Source: Pseudomonas cichorii (lineage in GTDB: Bacteria > Pseudomonadota > Gammaproteobacteria > Pseudomonadales > Pseudomonadaceae). From it: a stretch of DNA of 64,000 nucleotides. The first letter of the stretch is position 1. Each line of letters opens with the position of its first letter. The stretch is taken from contig NZ_CP074349.1 of the NCBI RefSeq assembly GCF_018343775.1, positions 5,694,001-5,758,000 of the forward strand, written 5' to 3'. Shown one piece after another: positions 29,467-38,989 of this stretch. The position numbers and the translations under genes were made by a program. The notes under the pieces were generated by a model. It saw only the letters and a list, made by a program, of their open reading frames with translations, ran no database searches and had not been told where the DNA came from.

Positions 29467-31304
29467 GCATAGGCTCCCACGGTCACGTTATTCAGGTTCT
29501 CTTGTGCGCCCTGCAGTTCGGCGCTTTCACGATGACAAAGAATTTCGCTGCCCCCACCAATCTGGCGGCGACCCGGCGTGGTCTTGTTGCACAAGCCCTC
29601 GATACGGACCGGGCAGCGATTGAGAAAGGTACACAGCTCGGTATCACGGGCAGGGGCGCTGGTCGGCGGCAGCTTGCCGCAATTGGAAGAACAACCTTCC
29701 AGCCAGCCCTGACGCAGCTCCGGTACCGAACTCACCAGCAAGTCCGTGTAAGGATGGAAAGGCGCCTTGCTGAAGGATTCGCAACTGCCCTCCTCGACCT
29801 TGTGGCCGCTGTACATCACCACAATGTCGTCGCACAGGGCGCGCACGGTGGAGATGTCATGGCTGATGAACAAGTAGGAAACCCCCAACTCGCGCCGCAA
29901 GTCGCCCAAGAGTTCAAGAATCGCTGCGCCGACCACGGTATCCAGCGCCGAGGTCACTTCATCGCAGAGGATCAGGTCCGGCTTGGCCGCCAGAGCGCGG
30001 GCCAGGTTGATACGCTGTTTCTGGCCACCGGACAGTTCGTTGGGACGGCGCTCGGCCAGCTCACGGGGCAGACGCACCAGATCCATCAGCTCATCGATAC
30101 GCTGGCGCAAGGCCTGACCCTTGAGGCCGAAGTACATTTTCAAAGGCCGGGCCAGGATGGTGCTGACGCTGTGCATCGGGTTGAGTGCCGTATCGGCATT
30201 CTGGAACACCATCTGGATACGGCGGAACTGGTCTGGCGTACGCCCGGCAAGGGTGCCGGACAATTCGGCGCCATCGAACACCAGGCTGCCCCGTGCCGGG
30301 TCCAGCAAACCGGCGACCACACGCGCCAGGGTCGACTTGCCCGAACCGGACTCACCGATCACGCCGATGGCCTGGCCACGGCGAATGGTCAGGTCGATGT
30401 CTTCGAGCACGCGAATCATCGGCATGCCTTGCAGGTTCTTCTTGCCGTAGCCGGCGGTCATGCCCTTGATGGTCAGCAGCACGCTGTCCTTGGCCACCTC
30501 ACTGGCCGGGCTCAGGGTTGCGTCGGGGCGGGCTGCCGCCAGCAAACTGCGGGTATACGCTTCTTCCGGGCCTTTGAGCAGCGCAGTGGTGCTGCTTTTC
30601 TCGATGATCTGCCCGCCGTTGAGCACCACGATCTGATCAGCCATCTGCGCCACGACCGCCAGGTCATGGGAGACATACACCGCCGTCGCGCCCCGCTCGC
30701 GCACCACGCGCTTGAACGCGCGAAGCACGTCGATCTGAGTGGTCACATCCAGCGCCGTAGTGGGCTCGTCGAGGATCACCAGCAAAGGGTCGCTGATCAG
30801 CGCCATGGCCGCCATGACCCGCTGCAACTGACCACCCGACACCTGATGCGGATAACGCTGGCCGATCTGCTCAGGGTTGGGCAGTGCCAGATCGCGGAAC
30901 AACTCGACGGCCTTGGCTTCCAGCACCGCCCGGTTGCCCAGCCCATGAATCAGCGCACCTTCGATCACCTGATCGATCAGCCGCTTGGCCGGATTGAAAG
31001 CGGCAGCAGCACTTTGCGCGATGTAGGACACCCGATTCCCACGCAAACCCTGCAATTGGCTTTCCGGCAGGCTGAGCATGTCGTGTTCGCCAATCTGCAC
31101 CACACCGCTGGCCAAGCGGCAGCCGCGTCGCGCATAGCCCAACAGCGCCAGGGCGATGGTGGTCTTGCCGGAACCGGACTCACCGATCAGCGCCAGCACT
31201 TCACCTTTTTCCAGCGCGAAACTCACGCCTTTGACGATCTCGGTTTCGCCACGGTCGCCGCTGGCAACCACTCGCAGGTCTTGCACCCTTATCAATTCAC
31301 TCAT
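29463..31304 (-). CDS. Dual-domain peptide/opine ABC transporter ATPase (DppD-DppF fused type)
   Basis: A 613-residue protein with two ABC domains, as in GsiA/YejF. Domain 1 has Walker A GESGSGKTT (about residue 40) and signature VSGGQLQR; domain 2 has GESGSGKST (about residue 315) and LSGGQKQR. Walker B motifs LVILDEPTTALD and LILCDEVTSALD both look intact. It couples ATP to import of a peptide-like compound through the two permeases encoded just upstream. Confidence 0.88.
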   Translation of the reverse strand: MSELIRVQDLRVVASGDRGETEIVKGVSFALEKGEVLALIGESGSGKTTIALALLGYARRGCRLASGVVQIGEHDMLSLPESQLQGLRGNRVSYIAQSAAAAFNPAKRLIDQVIEGALIHGLGNRAVLEAKAVELFRDLALPNPEQIGQRYPHQVSGGQLQRVMAAMALISDPLLVILDEPTTALDVTTQIDVLRAFKRVVRERGATAVYVSHDLAVVAQMADQIVVLNGGQIIEKSSTTALLKGPEEAYTRSLLAAARPDATLSPASEVAKDSVLLTIKGMTAGYGKKNLQGMPMIRVLEDIDLTIRRGQAIGVIGESGSGKSTLARVVAGLLDPARGSLVFDGAELSGTLAGRTPDQFRRIQMVFQNADTALNPMHSVSTILARPLKMYFGLKGQALRQRIDELMDLVRLPRELAERRPNELSGGQKQRINLARALAAKPDLILCDEVTSALDTVVGAAILELLGDLRRELGVSYLFISHDISTVRALCDDIVVMYSGHKVEEGSCESFSKAPFHPYTDLLVSSVPELRQGWLEGCSSNCGKLPPTSAPARDTELCTFLNRCPVRIEGLCNKTTPGRRQIGGGSEILCHRESAELQGAQENLNNVTVGAYA

Positions 31305-31305
31305 C

Positions 31306-32181
31306 TCATCGACCTCCCGAGCGGCGACTGCGGCTTGATGACAGCCGGTCGATGAAGAGATTGACCCCGATGGTCAGCGTGCCGATGGCCAGTGCCGGAA
31401 TCACGATGGCAGGAGCGCCCTGATTGAGCCCGCCGATGTTCTCGCGCACCAGCGACCCCAGGTCCGCATCCGGCGGCTGTACGCCCAGCCCCAGAAAGCT
31501 CATGCCACTGAGCAGCAGCACGATGAAACCGAAGCGCAGGCCCAGGTCGGTCATCACCGGGTTGAGCATGTTGGGCAGGATTTCGTGGCAGGCGATGTAG
31601 AGGCGGCTTTCTCCACGGGTGCGAGCCACTTGCACGTACTCCAGCGCCTCGATATTCACTGCCAGACTGCGCGCAATGCGAAAGGCGCCGGGCATGAAAC
31701 TCAGTACCGCTGTGCAGATCAGCAGGGTGATGGACGAACCGAAGGCCGACACCATGATCAGCGCAAGCATCTTGCTGGGGATCGAGATAAAGGCGTCCAT
31801 GAGACGGCTGATGACTTCGTCCAGCCATTTGGGCGCGACCACTGAAATCAGCGCAAAGAAGGTGCCGATACCGCTGGCAAGTATCGCGGCAACCAAAGCC
31901 AGACCGATGGTGAAACGCGCGCCGACCAGCACCCGGCTGAGCATGTCACGGCCCAGATAATCGGTGCCGAACAGGTGCGTGGCGCTGATGGCATCGAACA
32001 CGTTGTCGGAAACCACTTCGCCCACCGAATACGGCGCCAGCCATGGGCCGAACAACGCGACCAGCAGCCACAGGAAACACATCGCCGCGCCGATCAGGCC
32101 CAGCCAGGAAGGCCCGTGGGATATCTTGCCCAGCGCCAGGTCCGGCGCGGCTGGCGTCGACTTCACAATGACATCTCTCAT
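31306..32181 (-). CDS. Peptide/opine ABC transporter permease (DppC-type)
   Basis: Inner-membrane permease of 291 residues with an N-terminal tail, a first membrane segment near residue 28 and about five more. The coupling loop EYVQVARTRGESRLYIACHEILPN is typical. The start at 32181 is chosen because its ATG overlaps the DppB-type stop (ATGA); a longer frame from 32217 would overlap it by 40 bp. Confidence 0.87.
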   Translation of the reverse strand: MRDVIVKSTPAAPDLALGKISHGPSWLGLIGAAMCFLWLLVALFGPWLAPYSVGEVVSDNVFDAISATHLFGTDYLGRDMLSRVLVGARFTIGLALVAAILASGIGTFFALISVVAPKWLDEVISRLMDAFISIPSKMLALIMVSAFGSSITLLICTAVLSFMPGAFRIARSLAVNIEALEYVQVARTRGESRLYIACHEILPNMLNPVMTDLGLRFGFIVLLLSGMSFLGLGVQPPDADLGSLVRENIGGLNQGAPAIVIPALAIGTLTIGVNLFIDRLSSSRSRRSGGR

Positions 32182-33134
32182 TGGGTTCTCAGCCTCGGAT
32201 TGGAAAGGATTGCACACAGGTCGGCCAGCAACACCAACCCCAGATAAGCCGAGCAGAACAGCATGGTGCAGGCTTGCACCAGCGCCATGTCCCGGTTGGT
32301 CACGGCATCGACCATGAGGCTGGCGATGCCGGGATAGTTAAAGATGGTTTCGACAATCACCACGCCACCCAGCAGGTAGGACAGGCTCAATGCAACGGCA
32401 TTGGCAATCGGCCCGATGGCGTTGGGCAAGGCATGTTGCAGCACGATCCGCGTCGGGCTCACACCCTTGAGCCGGGCCATCTCGACGTACGGGCTGTCGA
32501 GCTGGTCAATGACGGCAGCGCGGGTCATGCGCGCCATCTGGGCGACGATGACGCAGCACAGGGTCATCACCGGCAAGGCATACGTGCGGATGAACTGCAG
32601 CGGCGAGCTGACATCGCTGGCATAGGACAACGCCGACAACCAGCCCAGGTTCACGGCAAAGATCAGTACCGCCAGAGTCGCCACCAGAAACTCGGGCACC
32701 GCCACCAGCGCCAGGGTGATGAAACTCAGGGCGCTGTCCAGGCGACCGCCACGGCCCATGGCCGAGCCGATGCCCAGCGCCAGGGCAACCGGCACCGACA
32801 CCAGCGCGGTGGTAGCCGCCAGCATCAGGGTGTTGGGGAAACGCCCGGCGATCAGGTCGGTCACCGGCATGGCGTTGGACACCGACTCACCCATGTTGCC
32901 GCCCAGCAGGTTCATCAGCCATTGCAGGTAACGCACCACACCCGGCTGATCCAGACCCAGCTTGATGCGCAGGGCCGCAACCTGTTCAGGGGTCGCGAAC
33001 TGCCCGAGGGCGGCTTGCGCCGCATCGCCGGGCAACACTGCCGTGATGGCGAACACCACCACGGAAACAATCAACAAGGTCACGATCGCAGCGCCCAGGC
33101 GCTGGACGATCAGCCAGAATGTGTTGCTATTCAT
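32178..33134 (-). CDS. Peptide/opine ABC transporter permease (DppB-type)
   Basis: Inner-membrane permease, 318 residues, starting with a membrane segment (LGAAIVTLLIVSVVVFAIT). The coupling loop EMARLKGVSPTRIVLQHALPN is present. It lies 32 bp after the binding-protein gene and is coupled to the DppC-type gene. It is part of the nickel/peptide/opine uptake family. Confidence 0.87.
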   Translation of the reverse strand: MNSNTFWLIVQRLGAAIVTLLIVSVVVFAITAVLPGDAAQAALGQFATPEQVAALRIKLGLDQPGVVRYLQWLMNLLGGNMGESVSNAMPVTDLIAGRFPNTLMLAATTALVSVPVALALGIGSAMGRGGRLDSALSFITLALVAVPEFLVATLAVLIFAVNLGWLSALSYASDVSSPLQFIRTYALPVMTLCCVIVAQMARMTRAAVIDQLDSPYVEMARLKGVSPTRIVLQHALPNAIGPIANAVALSLSYLLGGVVIVETIFNYPGIASLMVDAVTNRDMALVQACTMLFCSAYLGLVLLADLCAILSNPRLRTQ

Positions 33135-33166
33135 CTGCCTGCTCCCGCATCAGTCCACAGCCGTTG

Positions 33167-34804
33167 TTACGCGTCCAGCCACACCTGCTCGCTGAACATG
33201 TAACCCATGAAGCCACCCAGCGGGTTGCTGGAGTAACCCTGGATACGCTTGTCCACGCCGTCGATATTGCTGATGAACACCGGGATGCCGATGCCACAGT
33301 GCTGGCTGACCAGCGCCTGCATGTCGCCATACATCTTGCCGCGCTTCTCGTCGTCGGTTTCGCCACGGGCCAGCATCAGCAACTGATCGAACTGGTCGTT
33401 CTTCCAGGCCGACTCGTTCCACGGCGCGGATGACTGGAAAAACTGCGAGAAGATCACGTCGGCATTCGGGCGCGGGTTGATGTTGCCGAAGCTCAGCGGG
33501 TGTTTCATCCAGTGGTTGGACCAGTAGCCATCGCTGGGCAGACGGTTGACGTTGAGAGTCAGCCCGGCCTGTCTGGCCGACTGTTGCAGCAGTACGGCGA
33601 TATCCACCGAACCGGTTGCAGCCGGCGATGCCGCCACTGGCATGGTGATCTTTTCCAGCCCGGCTTTCTTGAGCAGGAATTTGGCTTTTTCCGGGTCGTA
33701 CTGACGCTGCGGCAGGTCGGCATTGAAGTAACGCGAACCGGGCGCAATCGGATGATCGTTACCCACCCGTGCGTAACCACGGAAGACCGCCGACTTGACC
33801 TGTTCGCGGTCCAGCAGGTACTTCATGGCCTCGGTGAATTCGGGGCTCTTGCCGGGCATCTGGTCCTGGCGAATGATCAGATCGGTGTAGTTGCCCGACG
33901 GCGCATCCACGACACGGTGACCGGCACTGGCGGCAATGCGGGTGGTGGAGCGCGGGTTGACCTCGTTGATCATGTGTACGTCGCCGGACAGCAGGGCGTT
34001 GACCCGCGATGGCTCGTCGCCGATGGCAATGAACTCGATCTCGTCCAGATACGGCAGGCCGGGTTTCCAGTAGTTCGGGTTGCGGGCGCTGACGGAACGC
34101 ACGCCCGGCGTGAACTCCTTGACCGTGAACGGGCCGGTGCCGATGCCCTTGCTGAAATCGGTAGTGCCTTCGGGCACGATCAACAGATGCGACACCGCCA
34201 GGATCGACGGCAGCTCGGCGTTGGGTGAACTCAGGGTGATCTGGACTTCCAGCGGGCCGGTCGCCTTGATCTCGGAAAACTGCGCCATCAGCGGCATGAC
34301 TTTCGAGCCAGTCACAGGGTCCTTGTGGCGCGACAGGGAGAACACCACATCGGCGGCGCTCAGCGGCTTGCCGTTGTGGAAGGTGACGTCCTTGCGCAAG
34401 GTGATGGTCCACACCGTTGCGTTGCTGTTTTCGATCTTTTCAGCCAGCTCCGGATGCGGTACCAGATGGCTGTCGAAACGGGTCAGGCCGTTGTAGAACA
34501 TGAAGTGGCGAACATAGTCGGTGGACAGCGCACCCTTGGCCGGGTCGAGGGTATCGGCCGTGGAGCTGGACATGCCTGCCACACGAATGCGTCCGCCCGG
34601 CTTGCCTTTCACGGGTGCCGCGTCGTCATCGGCAAACACTTTCCCCGCCGCACCGAACAGGCTGCTGGAACCTGCCGCCATGACACCGGCGACGCCCAGC
34701 ATGCGCAATGCATCGCGGCGCGACAGACCGCGATTGAGCCCCTCGAAAACCCGCAGGCTGTCCTGGCCGGAAATCAACGGGGAATCATTTTTCTTGTCAG
34801 CCAT
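33167..34804 (-). CDS. Tat-exported peptide/opine-binding protein
   Basis: SBP family 5 receptor, 545 residues. The N-terminus has about 28 polar residues, then the twin-arginine motif LSRRDALRML and a hydrophobic stretch ending near VFADD, so it probably folds before export by Tat. This is unusual for this family, which mostly uses Sec. The mature part shows the family pattern LRKDVTFHNGKPLSAADVVFSL. It is cotranscribed with the permeases. The ligand is not known. Confidence 0.87.
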   Translation of the reverse strand: MADKKNDSPLISGQDSLRVFEGLNRGLSRRDALRMLGVAGVMAAGSSSLFGAAGKVFADDDAAPVKGKPGGRIRVAGMSSSTADTLDPAKGALSTDYVRHFMFYNGLTRFDSHLVPHPELAEKIENSNATVWTITLRKDVTFHNGKPLSAADVVFSLSRHKDPVTGSKVMPLMAQFSEIKATGPLEVQITLSSPNAELPSILAVSHLLIVPEGTTDFSKGIGTGPFTVKEFTPGVRSVSARNPNYWKPGLPYLDEIEFIAIGDEPSRVNALLSGDVHMINEVNPRSTTRIAASAGHRVVDAPSGNYTDLIIRQDQMPGKSPEFTEAMKYLLDREQVKSAVFRGYARVGNDHPIAPGSRYFNADLPQRQYDPEKAKFLLKKAGLEKITMPVAASPAATGSVDIAVLLQQSARQAGLTLNVNRLPSDGYWSNHWMKHPLSFGNINPRPNADVIFSQFFQSSAPWNESAWKNDQFDQLLMLARGETDDEKRGKMYGDMQALVSQHCGIGIPVFISNIDGVDKRIQGYSSNPLGGFMGYMFSEQVWLDA

Positions 34805-34897
34805 ATCAGTTCTACCTGTCGAAAAAGGGAATGTCCGAGTTGCTCACGGTTGACCGGAGCGTCCTTTAAGCACACGCGACGACGGTGAAACAAAAAC

Positions 34898-36172
34898 TCA
34901 GTAGCGACTGTCCTGATAGCGGTAATACGCTCCCACCAGCGGCAGGAACCACGGTTTGCCAAAGTGGCCGGGAATCGCTGGCCAGCTCAGGTCGCGCCAG
35001 GGGTTGGCCTGTGCCTTGCCTTCCATGACTTGGGCCATGACCTGGCCCATGTGCACCGACATCTGCACGCCATGGCCGCTGTAGCCCATCGAGTAGAAAA
35101 CCCCGTCATGCTCGCCTGCACGGGGCAGACGGTCGGAGGTCATGTCCACCAGCCCGCCCCAGCAGTAATCGATCTTCACGTGGGCCAGTTGCGGGAACAT
35201 CTGCACCATGGCCGCCTGCAGCACCTTGCCGCTCTTGGCATCAGAGCTGCTGTTGGACATGGCAAAGCGCGCACGACCGCCAAACAGCAAACGGTTATCA
35301 GGCGTAAGACGGAAATAGTTGCCGATCAAACGGCTGGTGACATAGGCACGCTGGTTGGGGAACAGACGATTGATCAGTTCCTGAGGCAGCACTTCGGTGG
35401 CGATCACGAAACTGCCCACCGGAACGATCCGGCGCCGATACCAGCCCAGCCCGCCGTGCTGGCAAGCGCCGGTGGCCAGCAACACTTGCCCGGCCTGGAT
35501 CGAACCCTTGGAGGTGTTGACCACAAAGCCGTTGCCGCTGGCTTTCCAGTCCTTGACCAGAGCGTCCTGATAGACGCGAGCGCCATGGCGCACCGCCGCA
35601 TCGGCCAGGCCCAGACCAAAACGCCCCACATGAATCTGCACGCCGTTGCGCTGCAACAGGCCGCCGTGAAACTCGTCAGAATCGATCTCGGCGCGCACAT
35701 CCTGAGCCGAGAGCAACTCGACATCGGCATCCACTTCACGCCGGATCAGCTCGCAGGTGCGGGCAAGCCCTTCGTAATGACCGGGCTTGGCGGCCAGCTT
35801 GAGCTTGCCGTTGCGCTTGATGTCACAGGCGATGCTCTCCTGCTCGATCACATCGACAACGCTCTGCACCGCGCTTTCATACGCCTTGTAATACTCGCGG
35901 GCCTGCCCGGCACCCAGGCTCTGACTCAACGAGGCATAGTCCTGGGCAACGCCGGTATTGCATTGCCCGCCATTGCGGCCGGACGCTTCGCCGATCACCC
36001 GGCCCGCCTCCAGAACCACAACACTGGCGCCTTTCAAGGCCAAGGCACGAGCTGCCGCAAGTCCGGTAAAACCGCCCCCGACAATCACCACATCTGCCTG
36101 CCCTTCCACAGTACCTTCGCAGGCACCGGTAAAGGCCGGAGCAGTATCGAGCCAGTAGGACTCACTGTGCAT
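34898..36172 (-). CDS. FAD-dependent amine oxidoreductase (PuuB-like)
   Basis: DAO-family flavoenzyme of 424 residues. The FAD motif VVIVGGGFTGLAAARALALKG is at about residue 28, and ASGRNGGQCNTG at about 65 is characteristic of gamma-glutamylputrescine oxidase and its relatives. The C-terminus has YSMGYSGHGVQMS. It would oxidise a primary or secondary amine to an aldehyde, which fits the two aldehyde dehydrogenases of the island. It sits between the HAD gene and the binding protein gene. Confidence 0.84.
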   Translation of the reverse strand: MHSESYWLDTAPAFTGACEGTVEGQADVVIVGGGFTGLAAARALALKGASVVVLEAGRVIGEASGRNGGQCNTGVAQDYASLSQSLGAGQAREYYKAYESAVQSVVDVIEQESIACDIKRNGKLKLAAKPGHYEGLARTCELIRREVDADVELLSAQDVRAEIDSDEFHGGLLQRNGVQIHVGRFGLGLADAAVRHGARVYQDALVKDWKASGNGFVVNTSKGSIQAGQVLLATGACQHGGLGWYRRRIVPVGSFVIATEVLPQELINRLFPNQRAYVTSRLIGNYFRLTPDNRLLFGGRARFAMSNSSSDAKSGKVLQAAMVQMFPQLAHVKIDYCWGGLVDMTSDRLPRAGEHDGVFYSMGYSGHGVQMSVHMGQVMAQVMEGKAQANPWRDLSWPAIPGHFGKPWFLPLVGAYYRYQDSRY

Positions 36173-36219
36173 CTCGTTCTCCTTGTCGCTTGATGGAAAG
36201 CACCTTGAACATGCCGCTT

Positions 36220-36888
36220 TTACAGACCGACCAGCCCGGCCAGACCGCCGATGTCGGGGATCTGGTGATACTCATAGAAACTGTTGGCTGGCTGTTCGTG
36301 TCCTCGGGCCACAAATGCCTTGTTCCTGATCTTCATGTCATGGGCTGAAAACAGGTCGTAACGGAAACTCGAAGACACATGCAAAATGTCTTCCGGGCCA
36401 CAGCCGAGGTTGTCGAGCATGAACTCGAACGCTGCCAGACGCGGCTTGTAGACCTGAGCCTGTTCGGCAGTGAACACCTTGTAGAAAGGCGCGCCGAGCT
36501 TGTCGACGTTGGACATGATCTGGCTGTCGCTGGCGTTGGAGAAAATCACCAGCGGGATCTTGTCGGCAATTTTCGACAGGCCGGCCGGCACATCGGCATG
36601 CGGGCCCCAGGTGGGAACGGCGTCGTAATAAAGCTGGCCTTCGCCACGGTATTCAACGTTCCAGCGCTTGCAGGTACGTGCCAGAGCAACCTTCAGGATT
36701 TCGTCATACGGCATCCACTCACCCATGACCTGATCCAGGCGATAGGCCGAAAAGTCTTTCACGAACTGATCCATCTGCTCGACAGGTACACGGTCGGCGA
36801 ACAGCTCGCGGGTCATGGTGCCCATGTGGAAGTTGGTCAAGGTGCCGTAGCAGTCGAACGTAATGAATTTTGGTCGAAGAAAGCTCAT
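36220..36888 (-). CDS. HAD-superfamily hydrolase, type II haloacid dehalogenase-like
   Basis: A 222-residue HAD protein. Motif I is ITFDCYGTLTNF with the nucleophilic aspartate at about residue 11, motif II is VIFSNASDSQ, the motif III lysine is in VYKPRLAAFEF, and HVSSSFRYDL is as in 2-haloacid dehalogenases. Enzymes of this type are often found in amine catabolic clusters and may act on other small acids or phosphates. It is first in the long minus-strand gene run, with AGGA upstream of the ATG. Confidence 0.82.
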   Translation of the reverse strand: MSFLRPKFITFDCYGTLTNFHMGTMTRELFADRVPVEQMDQFVKDFSAYRLDQVMGEWMPYDEILKVALARTCKRWNVEYRGEGQLYYDAVPTWGPHADVPAGLSKIADKIPLVIFSNASDSQIMSNVDKLGAPFYKVFTAEQAQVYKPRLAAFEFMLDNLGCGPEDILHVSSSFRYDLFSAHDMKIRNKAFVARGHEQPANSFYEYHQIPDIGGLAGLVGL

Positions 36889-37182
36889 TTTGTGCGGTCC
36901 TGAAGTTCGTTGAGGTCATGGCAAGACGCGCAATCAACCCGGTCGAAACGATCGTTGATGCACGCTGAAGCACACCCTCATTACAACACCGTGAAATCAG
37001 CATATGGCGTTAAAAGTGCTGGCTGCTTGATAGAAAGCACCGTTTTAAGGTGCGCGCTCAGCAGACTTTGCGGGGCGCTCCAGCCTTGGGCAAACCCCGG
37101 TTTCAGGCGCTTTTATGACCCTTTTCGGGGCGCTGTCGCTCAAACACGGGGGTTTGCGCCGCAGAAACTGCGTTTGGGGTTC

Positions 37183-37247
37183 TTCGCGAATGAATTCGCT
37201 CCCACTGGGCCCGCGTCTGCCCTTGTGGGAGCGAATTCATTCGCGAA
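37183..37247. repeat. Perfect REP inverted pair
   Basis: Two 23-base arms (37183-37205 and 37225-37247) are exact complements, beginning TTCGCGAATGAATTCGCTCC, with a 19-base spacer. This is the best-preserved REP pair in the window. Confidence 0.9.
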
Positions 37248-37253
37248 AAAAAA

Positions 37254-37282
37254 CGGGCGCTTCCTACTAGAGGAAGCGCCCG
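37254..37282 (-). terminator. Rho-independent terminator of aldehyde dehydrogenase gene
   Basis: Twelve-base-pair perfect stem (37254-37265/37271-37282), loop of five, followed on the minus strand by eight T residues. Confidence 0.95.
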
Positions 37283-37302
37283 CCTGACAGACCTTGAAAA
37301 GA

Positions 37303-38772
37303 TCAGCCGATATCGATCAGCACACTCTTGAAACGCAGGTTGGCCTCGAACGCCTCCTTGCCCAGATCCTTGCCGATCCCGGAACGCTTGTAGCCTCCGG
37401 TGGGCAGAATGTAATCGTTGCTGCGGCCATAACGGTTCACCCACACCGTCCCGGCTTCCAGGCGCCGGATCAGGCGCAGGGCACGGTTCAGGTCCGCCGT
37501 ATGCAGCCCGGCTGCCAGCCCATAGGTGTCGTGCTCGGCCAGACTCAAGGCCTGCTCTTCGTCATCGAAAGCCTGAATGGTCAGCACCGGCCCGAAGACT
37601 TCTTCACAAACGGCCGGGTTCCGGTTGTCCAGCCCTGTCAGCAGAGTGGGCTGGTAATAGGCGCCGCCCAGGCCTTCGAACAATCCGCCACCGGTCAACA
37701 CCTCGGCACCCGCCTCGCGGGAGCGTTGCACGATGTTGTCGATGCGCATGGCCTGCTGGCGAGAAATGATCGGTGTCAGCGTGCTGTCTGGCGACCAGGT
37801 CGGGCCGGGGCGCAGCTCCTTGAAGTACGCCTGCAGATGCTCGACGAAAGGCGCCATGATCGAGCGCTCGATAATAAGTCGCGAACCCGACACACAGACC
37901 TGCCCGGCGTTGCCGGTAATGGCCAGTGCAACGGTGCGGGCTGTCTTGGCGATATCCGGAATATCGGCAAACACCAGTTGCGGGCTTTTGCCGCCCAGCT
38001 CCAGCGTTACCGGCTTGGGGCCGACCAGCGCGCAGGTGGACATGATGCTCGACCCGGTCGCCGTCGATCCGGTGAAGGTCACTTTCGAGACAAGCGGATG
38101 CCGGCACAGGCCATCGCCGGTGGTGCGGCCATCACCCTGCACCACGTTGAAGATGCCCGCAGGAATCCCGGCCTTCACCGCCAGCTCGGCATAACGCAAA
38201 GCCGAAAACGGTGTCAGTTCCGAAGGCTTGAGCACCACGGCATTACCTGCCGCCAGCGCGGGCGCGACCTTCCATGAAGCCATGCTCAACGGGAAATTCC
38301 ACGGCGCGATGGCTGCGATCACACCGTAAGGCTCGGCGATCTGCATGCCCAGTCGATCCGTCTGGGTGGCTGCAACTTCCCCGCCGTGCTTGTCCGCCAG
38401 CTCGGCGAAGAAACGAATGCCTTCGGCCACATAAGGAATGTCCCAGGCCAACACATCCTTGTGCGGACGTGTAGAACCCACCGCTTCCAGAGGCCCCAAC
38501 ACCGCGCCATCGGCTTCGATCAGGTCGGCCCAGCGACGCATGACCCGGGCACGTTCGCGAGGCGGACGACTGGCCCAGTCGCTGCGCTTGAACGCCTGCC
38601 AGGCATTGCTCACGGCTTCGTCCACCAGCGCGGCATCGGCAATCGGCAGCTCTGCATAGACCTGACCATCGGAGGGACGGGACACCGCCATACCCGATTG
38701 CGCATCGCGGTATTGGCCGGCAATGAAATGAGCGCTGCGCACAGCAATAACACGAGGATCGAAGCTATCCAT
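37303..38772 (-). CDS. NAD(P)-dependent aldehyde dehydrogenase
   Basis: Aldehyde dehydrogenase of 489 residues. The catalytic glutamate is in LELGGKSPQLVF and the cysteine in ITGNAGQVCVSGSR; PWNFPLSM and FTGSTATG bind the cofactor. It resembles PuuC/gamma-aminobutyraldehyde-type enzymes in overall pattern. Its own terminator follows and it is divergent from the GNAT gene, so it forms a separate unit of the island. It likely works on the aldehyde made by the PuuB-like oxidase. Confidence 0.86.
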   Translation of the reverse strand: MDSFDPRVIAVRSAHFIAGQYRDAQSGMAVSRPSDGQVYAELPIADAALVDEAVSNAWQAFKRSDWASRPPRERARVMRRWADLIEADGAVLGPLEAVGSTRPHKDVLAWDIPYVAEGIRFFAELADKHGGEVAATQTDRLGMQIAEPYGVIAAIAPWNFPLSMASWKVAPALAAGNAVVLKPSELTPFSALRYAELAVKAGIPAGIFNVVQGDGRTTGDGLCRHPLVSKVTFTGSTATGSSIMSTCALVGPKPVTLELGGKSPQLVFADIPDIAKTARTVALAITGNAGQVCVSGSRLIIERSIMAPFVEHLQAYFKELRPGPTWSPDSTLTPIISRQQAMRIDNIVQRSREAGAEVLTGGGLFEGLGGAYYQPTLLTGLDNRNPAVCEEVFGPVLTIQAFDDEEQALSLAEHDTYGLAAGLHTADLNRALRLIRRLEAGTVWVNRYGRSNDYILPTGGYKRSGIGKDLGKEAFEANLRFKSVLIDIG

Positions 38773-38989
38773 GAAGGACTCCAGCCAATGACAAGCGAGG
38801 TGTCCATGCTAGAAAAAAACCGCAAGCATTTGCTGCCGACCTTTTACCCCGTTTAAGAAGTAACTGCGGTCTGGAGCGCTCGCGATTATTGAATCTGCCG
38901 AATGCTTGCAACCCTCTTGTCACCCTTGCCCACAGGTGGGATACAGCAAGCCTGCCGCAGACTTTTATAGCTTTTCACGGAGATACCTC

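Larger units (their letters stand above)
36889..37302. other. Gap with island promoter, REP pair and terminator
   Basis: The 414 bp hold the promoter region of the run beginning with the HAD gene, an imperfect dyad at 37037-37053 (GCACC-N7-GGTGC) that might be an operator, a perfect REP inverted repeat (37183-37247) and the terminator of the aldehyde dehydrogenase gene (37254-37282). No gene seen. Confidence 0.6.

Noticed and set aside
37037..37053. NtrC-like dyad before the HAD gene
   Set aside because: The half-sites GCACC/GGTGC match but the centre is seven bases and not five, so it is not called an NtrC site; kept only as a possible operator.
38905..38922. Sigma-54-like TGACAAG-N4-TTGCAAG on the minus strand upstream of the aldehyde dehydrogenase gene
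   Set aside because: The spacing fits but the nearly invariant second G of the -24 element is A, so I do not call a promoter.
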